From an uncultured Rhizobiaceae group bacterium (GTDB lineage: Bacteria; Pseudomonadota; Alphaproteobacteria; Rhizobiales; Rhizobiaceae): a stretch of 20,643 nucleotides of DNA. Positions 7,661 through 15,114 of the stretch are shown here, piece after piece. The stretch lies in contig CALFBU010000129.1 in assembly GCA_937951455.1 (NCBI GenBank), positions 1 through 20,643 on the forward strand, read 5' to 3'. The notes under the pieces were generated by a model. It ran no database searches and was not told the DNA's origin. It was given only the letters and a program-made list of their open reading frames with translations. Position 1 is the stretch's first letter, and the number at the start of each line of letters is the position of its first letter. A program made the translations under genes and the position numbers.

Positions 7661-8551
7661 ATGACAGTCAACAAGGCATTCGATGCAAAGGCCAACTTGG
7701 CGGGCAGTCTTTGGATGGTACTTGCCATGGCAACCTTCGCCGTTGAAGACATGTTTTTAAAAGCAGCTTCCCAGCATATGCCTGTTGGACAAGTGTTGGT
7801 AGTTTTCGGCATTGCCGGCAGTATCCTTTTTGCACTGATTGCAAAACTGAGTGGTGAAAAACTTTACACACCCGAAATCAATTCCAAGCCGATGCGCCTG
7901 CGCGTTGTTTTTGAAACCATTGGGCGTTTGTTTTATATTCTCGCACTGGCCTTAACGCCATTATCCTCTGCAACGGCAATCCTGCAGGCTACACCGCTGG
8001 TCGTCGTGGCTGGTGCTGCCCTGATATTCAAAGAAAAAGTCGGCTGGAGAAGATGGACAGCGATTTTTATCGGCCTCTTGGGGGTGCTTATTATTCTGCA
8101 GCCTGGCACGGATAGTTTTTCTGCGCTCTCAATTTTGGCCGTCATCGGCATGTTGGGACTGGCAGGACGTGATCTTGCAAGTCGCGCAGCACCTGCTTCG
8201 CTGAGTTCATCCATTCTGGGATTTTACGGATTTTTATGCGTCATTGTTTCAGGCACGATGTTTTCGCTCTGGGATGGGAAAAGCTACTTAATGCCACCAC
8301 TGGATGGCGCGCTTTATTTAACTGGGGCAATTTCGTTCGGCATCATTGCCTATACCAGTTTGATGAAAGCTGTTCGAACGGGAGAAGTCTCTGCCGTTAC
8401 ACCCTTCAGATATTCCAGGCTATTGTTCGGCGTTATGTTTGGTGTTTTGCTGTTTGAAGAAACATTAAGCGCACCCATGTTGTTTGGATGCGCCTTGATA
8501 GTCTGTTCAGGCCTATTCGTCATGTGGCGGGGCAAGAAATCTAAAACTTAG
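7661..8551 (+). CDS. EamA-type drug/metabolite transporter (DMT superfamily)
   Basis: A 296-residue integral membrane protein with about ten hydrophobic helices in two similar EamA halves. The first half contains the typical AILQATPLVVVAGAALIFKEKVGWRRW and then GLLGVLIILQPG (around residues 105-150). The second ends with TPFRYSRLLFGVMFGVLLFEE before a last helix and a basic tail. Such proteins move metabolites, amino acids or nucleoside derivatives across the inner membrane; no substrate can be assigned. The frame is open upstream to a TTG at 7604, but the ATG at 7661 is preferred. CGGAA lies a few bases ahead of it, and the conserved first helix begins about 15 residues later. It is divergent from the oxygenase/YegD pair and convergent with a small unknown gene. 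Confidence 0.9.
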   Translation: MTVNKAFDAKANLAGSLWMVLAMATFAVEDMFLKAASQHMPVGQVLVVFGIAGSILFALIAKLSGEKLYTPEINSKPMRLRVVFETIGRLFYILALALTPLSSATAILQATPLVVVAGAALIFKEKVGWRRWTAIFIGLLGVLIILQPGTDSFSALSILAVIGMLGLAGRDLASRAAPASLSSSILGFYGFLCVIVSGTMFSLWDGKSYLMPPLDGALYLTGAISFGIIAYTSLMKAVRTGEVSAVTPFRYSRLLFGVMFGVLLFEETLSAPMLFGCALIVCSGLFVMWRGKKSKT

Positions 8552-8571
8552 ACTGTGTATGCCTTAAAGCA

Positions 8572-8790
8572 TTAGCCTAGTGGAACAGTTTCTTTCGGAT
8601 TATACCAACGTTTTTGGTTGTGTAGATGACCAAGAAGCTCACGAATTTTCTTTGCTGATTCCTGCTCGGGATTTTTCTCATTCCACTTTTCAGGACAAGG
8701 TTTTGTCAAACGCCCCATCTCGGAGCGCAACGCATCCTCGATTAGCTCAAGTTGATCTGGATTAATTTTGAATTCCGGATTGTAACCCAT
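8572..8790 (-). CDS. Conserved-looking small hypothetical protein (72 aa)
   Basis: A 72-residue soluble, charged protein that I do not recognise. It begins MGYNPEFKINPDQLELIEDA and looks largely helical, with a possible amphipathic helix at about 12-27 and another at 44-60. It has one cysteine, no signal peptide and no membrane segment. The reading frame is supported by a strong ribosome binding site: GAGGTG on the minus strand five bases before the ATG (8796-8801). It converges on the transporter, with 20 bases between the two stops. Upstream, between it and the phosphodiesterase gene, lies a large nested palindrome (8880-8909) that may control it. No neighbour suggests a function. Confidence 0.65.
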   Translation of the reverse strand: MGYNPEFKINPDQLELIEDALRSEMGRLTKPCPEKWNEKNPEQESAKKIRELLGHLHNQKRWYNPKETVPLG

Positions 8791-8879
8791 ATTCGCACCT
8801 CATTTATTGATACTTTTACTACTTAACGGGCGGCGAACGGTTAAACCAGAAACTTCGAGTCGTTTTGTTAATATGTGAA

Positions 8880-8909
8880 TTTACAAAATTACATTTGTAA
8901 TGTTGTAAA
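8880..8909. promoter_or_regulatory. 30-bp nested palindrome, candidate operator
   Basis: TTTACAA (8880-8886) pairs with TTGTAAA (8903-8909), and inside them ATTACA (8888-8893) pairs with TGTAAT (8896-8901), all about one centre (TT, 8894-8895). Only one position (8887/8902) breaks the symmetry. GAA at 8877-8879 and TTC at 8911-8913 extend it after a one-base offset. With only two G-C pairs per arm and no T-run, it is more like a protein site than a terminator. It lies between the phosphodiesterase stop and the small gene at 8790. Confidence 0.6.
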
Positions 8910-8929
8910 CTTCCATAAGATAAATCAAG

Positions 8930-9745
8930 TTACCATGGTAAAACTTCATCCAACCTTGGACCAAGCCTCAAAGGCTTAATGGATACCGCAAGTCCCGTTT
9001 TATCATCAATCTCAATGCCGACACCAGCAAGCGTTGCTTCTCCAGTTGCCGGTTCAAAGCGGTTTTTATTGACCTTGGTCGTAAAGCGGTTGATAGGCTC
9101 TTCTTTTTCCATACCAAGCGATGAATCGTAATCCCCACACATGCCCGCATCAGACATATATGCCGTGCCACCGTTCAGGATTTGGTGATCTGCGGTCGGC
9201 ACATGGGTATGGGTTCCCACCACAGCTGAAACTTTACCGTCCACAAAATGCGCAAAACATTGTTTTTCTGAAGTGGCTTCCGCGTGAAAATCGATGAAGA
9301 TCGCATCTACTGCGCCCCCCATCTCTGCGCCTTCAAGGTGTTTTTCAACACTGGTAAAAGGACAATCCAGATCAGGATGCATAAAGACACGCCCCATAAT
9401 ATTCATCACCATAATGCGCGCGCCATTTTTCGCTTCATACACAAACGCCCCTCGCCCTGCAGTACCAGCAGGGTAGTTAGCAGGGCGCAGAAAACGATCT
9501 TCGCGGTCAGCCAGACCAATCGCTTCTTTTTGATCAAAGACATGATTGCCGGTTGTGACCACGTCAGCGCCTGCATCCAGCGTTTCATTGTAAATTTTCT
9601 CGGTAATCCCAAAACCATTGGCGGCGTTTTCGCCATTGACGATGACAAAATCTGTTTTCTGGCTTTCGATCAAACTAGGTAACTTGTCATAAACTGCTTC
9701 ACGACCGACTTTGCCAACCATGTCGCCCAAAAATAAAAGTCTCAT
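8930..9745 (-). CDS. YmdB-type metallophosphoesterase (TIGR00282 family)
   Basis: A 271-residue dinuclear-metal phosphoesterase, the normal family length. Metal and active-site residues are all visible: Asp8 in LFLGDMVGKVGR, Glu39/Asn40 in NGENAANGFG, Asn67/His68 in TTGNHVFDQ, His154 in DFHAEATSEK and His179/His181 in GTHTHVPTAD. GMCGDYDSSLGM near residue 203 is also characteristic. Bacterial homologues such as Bacillus YmdB hydrolyse 2',3'-cyclic nucleotides and influence biofilm and RNA turnover; the role in alphaproteobacteria is less clear. The ATG follows the cyclo-ligase stop by four bases, with AGGATGA just ahead, so it is translated from the same message. It closes the DUF4164-zapA-6S-fthC unit. 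The E. coli protein also called YmdB (a macrodomain protein) is unrelated. Confidence 0.93.
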   Translation of the reverse strand: MRLLFLGDMVGKVGREAVYDKLPSLIESQKTDFVIVNGENAANGFGITEKIYNETLDAGADVVTTGNHVFDQKEAIGLADREDRFLRPANYPAGTAGRGAFVYEAKNGARIMVMNIMGRVFMHPDLDCPFTSVEKHLEGAEMGGAVDAIFIDFHAEATSEKQCFAHFVDGKVSAVVGTHTHVPTADHQILNGGTAYMSDAGMCGDYDSSLGMEKEEPINRFTTKVNKNRFEPATGEATLAGVGIEIDDKTGLAVSIKPLRLGPRLDEVLPW

Positions 9746-9749
9746 CTAA

Positions 9750-10328
9750 TCATCCTATTCGCGGATGATATCCGCTCTCGCTTAGCAATGCATCAAGTGG
9801 TTGGTCGTGTGGTTCAACAGGAACGCGTTCCTCATGCTGACAATCAAACGCCATGCCGATTAATCTTGGTTTGATGCCCTTGTCGATGATCTTGGCAATG
9901 GCCCGGTCGTAATGCCCAGCGCCATAACCGATGCGCCCGCCATGACAATCAAAAACCGAAAGAGGCATAATCAACAAGGACGGATCAAGCACTGCTGCAT
10001 CTTCTGCAGGTCCGCGCGTACCAAAGCCTGTATCAATCAGTTCCGCACCACGCACCAACTCACGGAAGACAATCGTGGTCTTGTCCATAACCACCGGTAA
10101 GCAAAGTCTTGCGCCAAGCTTGCGAAACTCATCCATCAAAGGGCGCGGGTCAATCTCTGAACGTATGGGGAAAAAACCGGAAACAACCGTGCCAGCCTGA
10201 AACTCAATATGCTCAGCACCATGCGCGGTTGCTTCAAGCGCTTTTTCAATTCGAACATCTGCAGGAAGTGCATCGCGCCTGGCAAGGGATGCTTTGCGCA
10301 GTTCGGATTTCAATTCCTGGTGGTTCAT
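9750..10328 (-). CDS. fthC: 5-formyltetrahydrofolate cyclo-ligase
   Basis: This enzyme converts 5-formyl-THF to 5,10-methenyl-THF with ATP, returning a folate storage form to one-carbon metabolism. With the ATG at 10328 the protein has 192 residues, the usual size. It begins MNHQELKSELRKASLARRDA, has FFPIRSEIDPRPLM near 53 and LCLPVVMDKTTIVFRE near 76, and carries the ATP-binding loop GRIGYGAGHYDR near 131. The frame stays open upstream to 10391, but that segment lies in the tail of the RNA gene region and has no family similarity. The order zapA, 6S RNA, cyclo-ligase is the same as zapA-ssrS-ygfA in E. coli, where 6S RNA and this gene share a transcript. A clear ribosome binding site is lacking (only GAAGAA upstream). 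Confidence 0.94.
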   Translation of the reverse strand: MNHQELKSELRKASLARRDALPADVRIEKALEATAHGAEHIEFQAGTVVSGFFPIRSEIDPRPLMDEFRKLGARLCLPVVMDKTTIVFRELVRGAELIDTGFGTRGPAEDAAVLDPSLLIMPLSVFDCHGGRIGYGAGHYDRAIAKIIDKGIKPRLIGMAFDCQHEERVPVEPHDQPLDALLSESGYHPRIG

Positions 10329-10399
10329 AAGTGAATTCTTCGTCTGGAAATATAAAGTAGCGCACCACCACGGCCGGTAGACAGTAGACAATCCGGGAA

Positions 10400-10414
10400 A
10401 CCTACTATGTAGGT
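10400..10414 (-). terminator. Hairpin at the 3' end of the structured RNA (possible weak terminator or processing site)
   Basis: On the minus strand ACCTAC and GTAGGT form a perfect six-pair stem with a three-base loop, followed by only TTTCCC. The short T-run makes it a weak terminator. It overlaps by three bases the closing stem proposed for the RNA, so the two may be alternatives. Read-through into the cyclo-ligase gene is expected. Confidence 0.35.
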
Positions 10415-10615
10415 GGGCGCCGTATGAAAAGACCCACGAGCCTAATCAGGGACAGCTCCCTAAGGAATGCGTAAGGCCCCAGGAATAAGTGTGTCTTATC
10501 GAACCAAGCAGTAACGCTAACACCTATATAGGTGCGAGCCCGATGAATGTCATTAGGCAAAGCGATGAAACTTTTCTTACCCATAGCTCCCTTATTGGGA
10601 ATTCTGGCGCCAACC
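10412..10615 (-). ncRNA. ssrS: Probable 6S RNA
   Basis: A gene-free stretch between zapA and the cyclo-ligase, the conserved site of 6S RNA in proteobacteria. 6S RNA mimics an open promoter and sequesters sigma70 RNA polymerase. The minus strand folds into nested long-range stems: GGTTGGCGCC (10615-10606) with GGCGCCCACC (10421-10412, one mismatch); GTAAGAAAAG (10580-10571) with CTTTTCATAC (10431-10422, one mismatch); GCCTAAT (10558-10552) with ATTAGGC (10446-10440). Local hairpins are CACCTATATAGGTG (10521-10534) and GATAAG...CTTATT (10484-10500). A long rod with unpaired centre and about 200 nt length fits 6S. Exact ends are uncertain. A 77-codon frame across it has no family likeness or start signal and is taken as chance. 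Confidence 0.65.
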
Positions 10616-10668
10616 AAGGGCGACATGGTTGAATTCATGACGACACGATCAAAAACAACGCACAGCTG

Positions 10669-11031
10669 TTAGGCACTACCCGAAAGCTTCAGACTCAACT
10701 GCTCGATTTTTTTGGCTGCATCTTTAATGCCTTTTGCGAGATCATCATCGCCTGCCTGTTTTTGACGTGATTCAATGGCTTTGGTTTCTTTAACCTTGAC
10801 GAGTTCCGCTTCTAACTTGGCAAGTTTTTCTTCCAACTCATCGACCTTGTCGGTCACCATGACGCCAGCCATAACGGTCAGGCGCTGGTCTCCAATCTCG
10901 CCGAATGAGCCTTTGAGTTGATCAACATGGCCGTCAAATTTAGCAGCCAATGCAAGAAGGTGACCTTCCTGCCCCTCGTCACAGGCCATTCGGTAGTTTT
11001 TGCCGTTTATGGTTACATTTACACTTGGCAA
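10669..11031 (-). CDS. zapA: Cell division protein ZapA
   Basis: ZapA is a small FtsZ-associated protein that bundles protofilaments and stabilises the Z-ring. The 120-residue protein starts MPSVNVTINGKNYRMACDEG, the beta-rich head typical of the family. LLALAAKFDGHVDQLKG and GDQRLTVMAGVMVTDKVDELEEKL follow, and a long coiled coil runs from about residue 58 to 80 and again near the end. The start codon is TTG. AGGAG lies eight bases upstream, overlapping the TAG of the DUF4164 gene, and no ATG fits. The eleven-base gap and the nested ribosome binding site imply co-transcription with the DUF4164 gene. It is followed by the probable 6S RNA, as in many proteobacteria. Confidence 0.94.
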   Translation of the reverse strand: MPSVNVTINGKNYRMACDEGQEGHLLALAAKFDGHVDQLKGSFGEIGDQRLTVMAGVMVTDKVDELEEKLAKLEAELVKVKETKAIESRQKQAGDDDLAKGIKDAAKKIEQLSLKLSGSA

Positions 11032-11042
11032 TGCACCAACTC

Positions 11043-11324
11043 CTAGATTTGCTTTTGTTCAACGACACCACGAATGGATTCCATGGCATCAACAAGGCGG
11101 CGCGAAACTTCCTTGTTAACATGTTGAAGCTGTTGGGCACGTTCCTGAGCCAAATCAAGCGATTCCGCCAGTCTCGTACGATCAGCCCCCATGCGCTGCA
11201 CTTCTGCCTCCGCATCACCCAGCGCTGCTTCACGCTCAACGCGCGCATCTACCGCTTTTTCTAGCCGCACAAGCGCAACATTAAGCTGAGAGAACGCATC
11301 AGCCAAAGGGTTATTATCAGTCAT
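11043..11324 (-). CDS. DUF4164 small coiled-coil protein
   Basis: A 93-residue protein that is almost entirely one predicted coiled coil, with heptad-like LNVALVRLEKAVDAR, LGDAEAEVQRM and LAESLDLAQERAQQLQHV. It starts MTDNNPLADAFSQL. This matches the DUF4164 family that sits directly upstream of zapA in alphaproteobacteria. The partnership suggests a role linked to ZapA and division (the family may be a ZapB-like partner), but that is inference. The ATG at 11324 is chosen over upstream frame extension to 11402 because family likeness begins there and AAAGG lies about ten bases ahead. The likely promoter lies at 11475-11504. Confidence 0.85.
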   Translation of the reverse strand: MTDNNPLADAFSQLNVALVRLEKAVDARVEREAALGDAEAEVQRMGADRTRLAESLDLAQERAQQLQHVNKEVSRRLVDAMESIRGVVEQKQI

Positions 11325-11474
11325 AAACTCAAGACCTTTACACGTTAATCCAGACATCCCTGCTAACCAGAAACCTGCAAAAAATACTGAACAAGAACCC
11401 ATATTCGAATATGCAAATAGCTCAAACGTTCAAACAAGCACGAATCACCGCCATGACAAGCACTTACAGCATTA

Positions 11475-11504
11475 TTATTAGGCAATACGTGAAGCAAAGG
11501 TCAA
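11475..11504 (-). promoter_or_regulatory. Likely promoter of the DUF4164-zapA-6S-fthC unit
   Basis: On the minus strand TTGACC (11504-11499) and TAATAA (11480-11475) are 18 bp apart. Transcription would start near 11467, leaving a leader of about 140 bases before the DUF4164 ATG. By inspection only. Confidence 0.5.
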
Positions 11505-11519
11505 TTGCCGAATTGGGTT

Positions 11520-11533
11520 ACCCCCAAGGGGGT
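11520..11533. promoter_or_regulatory. GC-rich palindrome ACCCCC-AA-GGGGGT
   Basis: A perfect six-base inverted repeat around AA lies 15 bp upstream of the minus-strand -35 box and about 55 bp upstream of the plus-strand one. It stands out in an AT-richer intergenic region. A two-base loop makes a terminator hairpin poor, so a protein site is more likely. The binding protein is unknown. Confidence 0.4.
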
Positions 11534-11588
11534 GTTCAACTTACGTTACATCAAGTGACACTTTCCCCAATTTGCCCCTCTGGCTCCA

Positions 11589-11616
11589 TTGACTCTTTTG
11601 CCCTACCTGATAAACG
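11589..11616 (+). promoter_or_regulatory. Likely promoter of tkt
   Basis: TTGACT at 11589-11594 and TAAACG at 11611-11616 are 16 bp apart. The transcript would start near 11623, with a leader of about 80 bases before the tkt ATG. An AATCG-GG-CGATT inverted repeat (11653-11664) lies in that leader. By inspection only. Confidence 0.45.
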
Positions 11617-11701
11617 TTCGCGCGAGTAAGGTAATGCCTTTAAATTGTCTTAAATCGGGCGATTAATTACCATCCCTGAAATTCTTATCCTGCGAGATAG
11701 C

Positions 11702-13708
11702 ATGAACAAGAAGAATTCTTCCAATGACATGGCAAATGCCATTCGTTTTCTCTCAATAGACGCAGTACAAGCAGCAAATTCTGGCCACCCGGGTCTCCCC
11801 ATGGGCGCCGCTGATATTGTGACGGTTCTATTCACCAAATACATGCATTTCGATGCAAAACATCCACATTGGCCAGATCGCGACCGCTTCGTGTTATCAG
11901 CAGGTCACGGCTCTATGTTGCTTTATTCTCTTCTATACCTTTTGGGTTATGAAGATATCGACATTGATCAGATTAAAAACTTCCGTCAATTGGGTTCAAA
12001 AACCGCTGGCCACCCGGAATACGGTCATGCAGCTGGCATTGAAACCACCACTGGGCCATTAGGCCAGGGCATTGGTAATGCAGTGGGCATGGCAATCGCT
12101 GAGCGCAAAATGAATGCAGACTTTGGCGATGATCTGACCAATCACTATACTTACTGTTTGGCAGGTGACGGATGTTTGATGGAAGGCATCAGCCAGGAAG
12201 CGATTACGCTTGCAGGCCACTTAAAACTCAACAAGCTGATAGTCTTCTGGGACAATAATTCAATCTCAATCGACGGCCCGATTTCAATGACGGATTCAAC
12301 AGACCAGATTGCACGCTTTAAGGCATCTGGCTGGAATACCATTCACATTGATGGTCACAATCATGATGAAATTGGTGAAGCCATCGAAAAAGCCCAAAAG
12401 AGCGACAAGCCAACGATGATTTCGTGCAAAACCACCATCGGTTTTGGCTCGCCAAATGTTGCGGGTAAATCGAAGGCACACGGCGCCCCCTTGGGCGCAG
12501 AAGAAATTGCACTTACCAGAGAAGCTTTGGGCTGGGAGGCTGAACCGTTCAAAGTCCCTGCAGAAATTCTGGATGACTGGCGTATTGCAGGTCTGCAGTG
12601 TTGTAAAGAGCATAAAGCCTGGGAGAAGCGCTATGAAAGCGTCGATGCAGAGCTTAAAGGCGAGTTTGAACGCAGAATGCGCGGCGATATTCCATCCGAT
12701 CTTGGCGATGCCATTCTCAAGATGAAAAAGAGCCTTGCCAAAGAACAACCAAAGATGGCTACACGCCAATCTTCACAAGCAGTTCTGGAAGTTATTAACG
12801 GCGTTGTACCAGAAACGGTTGGCGGCTCTGCTGACTTGACTGGGTCCAACAACACCAAGACAAGCCAAACAGACATTTTCTCTGCCCAAGATTATTCAGG
12901 CCGCTTTATTCACTATGGCATCCGCGAGCATGGCATGGCAGCTGCGATGAACGGCATGGCACTGCACGGCGGTCTTGTTCCATATTCAGGTGGATTTTTA
13001 ATCTTCTCGGATTACTGCCGCCCGTCTATTCGTCTGGCAGCTTTGATGGGCATTCGTGTTATTCATGTTCTAACCCATGATTCCATCGGCCTTGGCGAAG
13101 ATGGCCCAACACACCAGCCGGTTGAACACATGGCAGCGCTTCGTGCGATCCCTAATCTTTATGTCTTCCGCCCGGCAGATACTTGTGAAACCGCTGAGTG
13201 TTGGCAAATTGCCATGGAAGCACAAAAGACGCCAAGTGCAATCGCACTGACCCGTCAGGGGCTTCCAACAGTCAGAACCGAGTTCACCGAAGACAACCTT
13301 TGCGCCAAAGGGGCTTATGAATTATCGCCTGCGTCTGATGATGCGGCAGTAACAATCTTTGCTTCAGGTTCAGAAGTTGAAATTGCACTTGATGCGCAAA
13401 GCCAATTGGAAGAAGCAGGTTCACCAACGCGTGTTATTTCCGTACCCTGTTTTGAACTTTTTGAAGCGCAATCAGAAGATTATCAAAAATCAATCATTGG
13501 CGATGCGCCTGTGAAAATTGCAGTTGAAGCTGCAATCAAGCAAGGTTGGGAACGTTTCATCGGTAGTGAGGGAACATTCATTGGCATGAACGGCTTTGGT
13601 GCTTCCGCACCAGCTGCACAACTTTTTGAACACTTTGGCATTACGGCAGAAGCAGTGGTAGAAGCCGCAACCGATAAATTAGAAAAACTTGAAAACGCAG
13701 ACGCATAA
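11702..13708 (+). CDS. tkt: Transketolase
   Basis: Transketolase moves two-carbon ketol units between sugar phosphates in the pentose phosphate and Calvin pathways, using thiamine diphosphate. The 668-residue protein has the standard length and three-domain order. The N-terminal signature [20 protein letters not shown] (about 19-38) is present. The ThDP motif runs from GDGCLMEG near 155 to NNS near 185. The pyrimidine-domain catalytic Glu lies in [18 protein letters not shown] near residue 409. [20 protein letters not shown] is the later signature. The ATG at 11702 has only a weak purine-rich site ahead (GCGAGA). It is followed after 29 bases by gap, so the two are probably one transcript. 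Confidence 0.97.
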   Translation: MNKKNSSNDMANAIRFLSIDAVQAANSGHPGLPMGAADIVTVLFTKYMHFDAKHPHWPDRDRFVLSAGHGSMLLYSLLYLLGYEDIDIDQIKNFRQLGSKTAGHPEYGHAAGIETTTGPLGQGIGNAVGMAIAERKMNADFGDDLTNHYTYCLAGDGCLMEGISQEAITLAGHLKLNKLIVFWDNNSISIDGPISMTDSTDQIARFKASGWNTIHIDGHNHDEIGEAIEKAQKSDKPTMISCKTTIGFGSPNVAGKSKAHGAPLGAEEIALTREALGWEAEPFKVPAEILDDWRIAGLQCCKEHKAWEKRYESVDAELKGEFERRMRGDIPSDLGDAILKMKKSLAKEQPKMATRQSSQAVLEVINGVVPETVGGSADLTGSNNTKTSQTDIFSAQDYSGRFIHYGIREHGMAAAMNGMALHGGLVPYSGGFLIFSDYCRPSIRLAALMGIRVIHVLTHDSIGLGEDGPTHQPVEHMAALRAIPNLYVFRPADTCETAECWQIAMEAQKTPSAIALTRQGLPTVRTEFTEDNLCAKGAYELSPASDDAAVTIFASGSEVEIALDAQSQLEEAGSPTRVISVPCFELFEAQSEDYQKSIIGDAPVKIAVEAAIKQGWERFIGSEGTFIGMNGFGASAPAAQLFEHFGITAEAVVEAATDKLEKLENADA

Positions 13709-13737
13709 GATCTGCGTATAAACTTGGAGAAAATGAC

Positions 13738-14739
13738 ATGACTTTAAAAGTCGGTATTAACGGATTTGGCCGCATTGGCCGTAACATTCTTCGCGCAATC
13801 ATCGAATCGGGTCGCACAGACATTCAGGTTGTTGCAATCAACGACCTTGGCCCGGTTGAAACTAACGCACACCTGATGCGCCACGATTCAGTACACGGCA
13901 AATTCCCGGGCACAGTGACAGTCGATGGCGATACAATGGACGTAGGCCAAGGCCCAATCCGAGTAACAGCGATCCGTGACCCAAAAGAACTGCCATGGTC
14001 AGATGTTGATATTGCGATGGAATGTACAGGCTTTTTCGCAAGTAAGGAAAAGGCAAGCCAGCACCTTGAAAATGGTTCAAAGCGCGTTTTGATTTCTGCG
14101 CCAGGCGGTTCAGACATTCCGACAATCGTTTATGGTGTAAACCACGACACGCTTACAGGCGATGATCTGGTTGTTTCAAACGCATCTTGTACAACAAACT
14201 GTTTGGCACCTGTTGCTTATGTCTTGAACAATGCTTTCGGCATTGAAAAAGGCTATATGACTACCATCCACTCCTACACAGGTGACCAGCCAACGCTTGA
14301 TACAATGCACTCGGATCTGTACCGCGCACGTGCTGCAGCTATGTCGATGATCCCGACTTCAACAGGTGCTGCTAAAGCCGTTGGCCTGGTATTGCCAGAC
14401 CTAGCTGGCAAGCTTGACGGTTCTTCAATCCGCGTACCAACACCAAATGTATCGGTAGTGGACTTGAAATTCGTACCAAAGAAAAACGTTACAAAAGAAG
14501 AAGTAAACGCTGCCATCAAAACTGCTGCCGAAGGTGAACTAAAAGGCATCTTGGATTACGTGACACAGCCATTGGTATCAATGGATTTCAATCACGACCC
14601 ACATTCATCAAATTTCGCTGAAGATCAAACAACAGTGCTAGACGGTAACCTTGTTCGCATCCTGACGTGGTACGACAACGAATGGGGGTTCTCAAACCGC
14701 ATGTCAGACACAGCAGTTGCTATGGGTAAATTGATTTAA
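13738..14739 (+). CDS. gap: Glyceraldehyde-3-phosphate dehydrogenase, type I
   Basis: This enzyme oxidises glyceraldehyde-3-phosphate to 1,3-bisphosphoglycerate. The 333-residue length is normal. The Rossmann start [11 protein letters not shown], the active-site block [12 protein letters not shown] (Cys near residue 151), the His of TIHSYTGDQ near 178 and [11 protein letters not shown] near 311 are intact. AINDLG near residue 33 keeps the aspartate that favours NAD over NADP. GGAG lies nine bases before the ATG. The gene sits between tkt and a run of three small genes that start only a few bases after its stop. They may therefore share its message. Confidence 0.97.
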   Translation: MTLKVGINGFGRIGRNILRAIIESGRTDIQVVAINDLGPVETNAHLMRHDSVHGKFPGTVTVDGDTMDVGQGPIRVTAIRDPKELPWSDVDIAMECTGFFASKEKASQHLENGSKRVLISAPGGSDIPTIVYGVNHDTLTGDDLVVSNASCTTNCLAPVAYVLNNAFGIEKGYMTTIHSYTGDQPTLDTMHSDLYRARAAAMSMIPTSTGAAKAVGLVLPDLAGKLDGSSIRVPTPNVSVVDLKFVPKKNVTKEEVNAAIKTAAEGELKGILDYVTQPLVSMDFNHDPHSSNFAEDQTTVLDGNLVRILTWYDNEWGFSNRMSDTAVAMGKLI

Positions 14740-14743
14740 CTTC

Positions 14744-14911
14744 ATGTCTAAAACTGTTGAGTTAGCTCTAGCATTTGGTTTCATTGGGTTTTTAATATTC
14801 CTGATAGGATTTGCTTTTTACAAATCTTCAGGATCAAATAAAAACAAATCAGCCTCTTCTAGATTTGATGAACACAGACATAACCCTGGCTCAGGACCAG
14901 GGATTGATTAG
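14744..14911 (+). CDS. Small single-pass membrane protein (55 aa), glycine-tailed
   Basis: A short frame starting four bases after the gap stop and coding for 55 residues. It begins MSKTVELALAFGFIGFLIFL, one strong membrane helix at about 5-26, continues with a Ser/Lys/Asn-rich stretch, and ends NPGSGPGID. No clear ribosome binding site precedes the ATG, so translation may be coupled to gap. I recognise no family. The next small protein shares the same plan: N-terminal helix, charged middle and a Gly-rich tail ending in GID. That similarity makes it more likely that both are real genes. Confidence 0.6.
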   Translation: MSKTVELALAFGFIGFLIFLIGFAFYKSSGSNKNKSASSRFDEHRHNPGSGPGID

Positions 14912-14919
14912 ACTGTAAT

Positions 14920-15114
14920 ATGACAAATACCATTACAATCTTTATGGCCATCGCGTTGATCATCATCGCGGTGGCCTTTTTGCTTTCATGGATGTTTCGT
15001 AAAAGCATCAAACGCGACAAGCAGATTGAAAAACTGCACGAACGTCATGATGACGAACTGGGTTCAGGCGTCGGCACGGGCATCGGGATTGATAAAGTGG
15101 ATGGAGAGTATTAA
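14920..15114 (+). CDS. Small single-pass membrane protein (64 aa), glycine-tailed
   Basis: A 64-residue protein with an N-terminal membrane helix (MTNTITIFMAIALIIIAVAF and on to about residue 25). A basic patch RKSIKRDKQIEKL and an acidic/glycine tail with ELGSGVGTGIGID near the end follow. The positive charges after the helix predict that the tail is cytoplasmic. It follows the 55-residue frame by eight bases, and its TAA overlaps the next gene's ATG by one base (TAATG). No family is recognised. It shares a layout and GxGID-like tail with its neighbour, so the two may be diverged duplicates or may act together. Position behind gap suggests co-transcription but no function. Confidence 0.7.
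   Translation: MTNTITIFMAIALIIIAVAFLLSWMFRKSIKRDKQIEKLHERHDDELGSGVGTGIGIDKVDGEY

Larger units (their letters stand above)
11325..11701. other. Divergent control region between the zapA unit and tkt (377 bp, no gene)
   Basis: No convincing coding frame is present; a 72-codon plus-strand frame at 11411-11629 has no start signal or family likeness. The stretch holds one promoter-like pair in each direction and two palindromes, ACCCCC-AA-GGGGGT at 11520-11533 and AATCG-GG-CGATT at 11653-11664. The first lies between the two promoters; the second falls in the tkt leader. Confidence 0.6.

Noticed and set aside
8880..8909. HexR-type operator
   Set aside because: HexR sites read TGTAAT...ATTACA; the arms here are in the opposite order (ATTACA...TGTAAT), so that identification does not fit.
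10405..10638. A 77-codon minus-strand reading frame between the cyclo-ligase and zapA
   Set aside because: It covers the structured RNA with nested complementary segments, has no ribosome binding site or family likeness, and this is the conserved place of 6S RNA.
11411..11629. A 72-codon plus-strand frame upstream of tkt
   Set aside because: No ribosome binding site, odd composition, and it overlaps promoter-like elements and a palindrome in both directions.
12296..12769. A 157-codon frame antisense to tkt
   Set aside because: tkt is certain on the other strand, and the antisense product resembles nothing.
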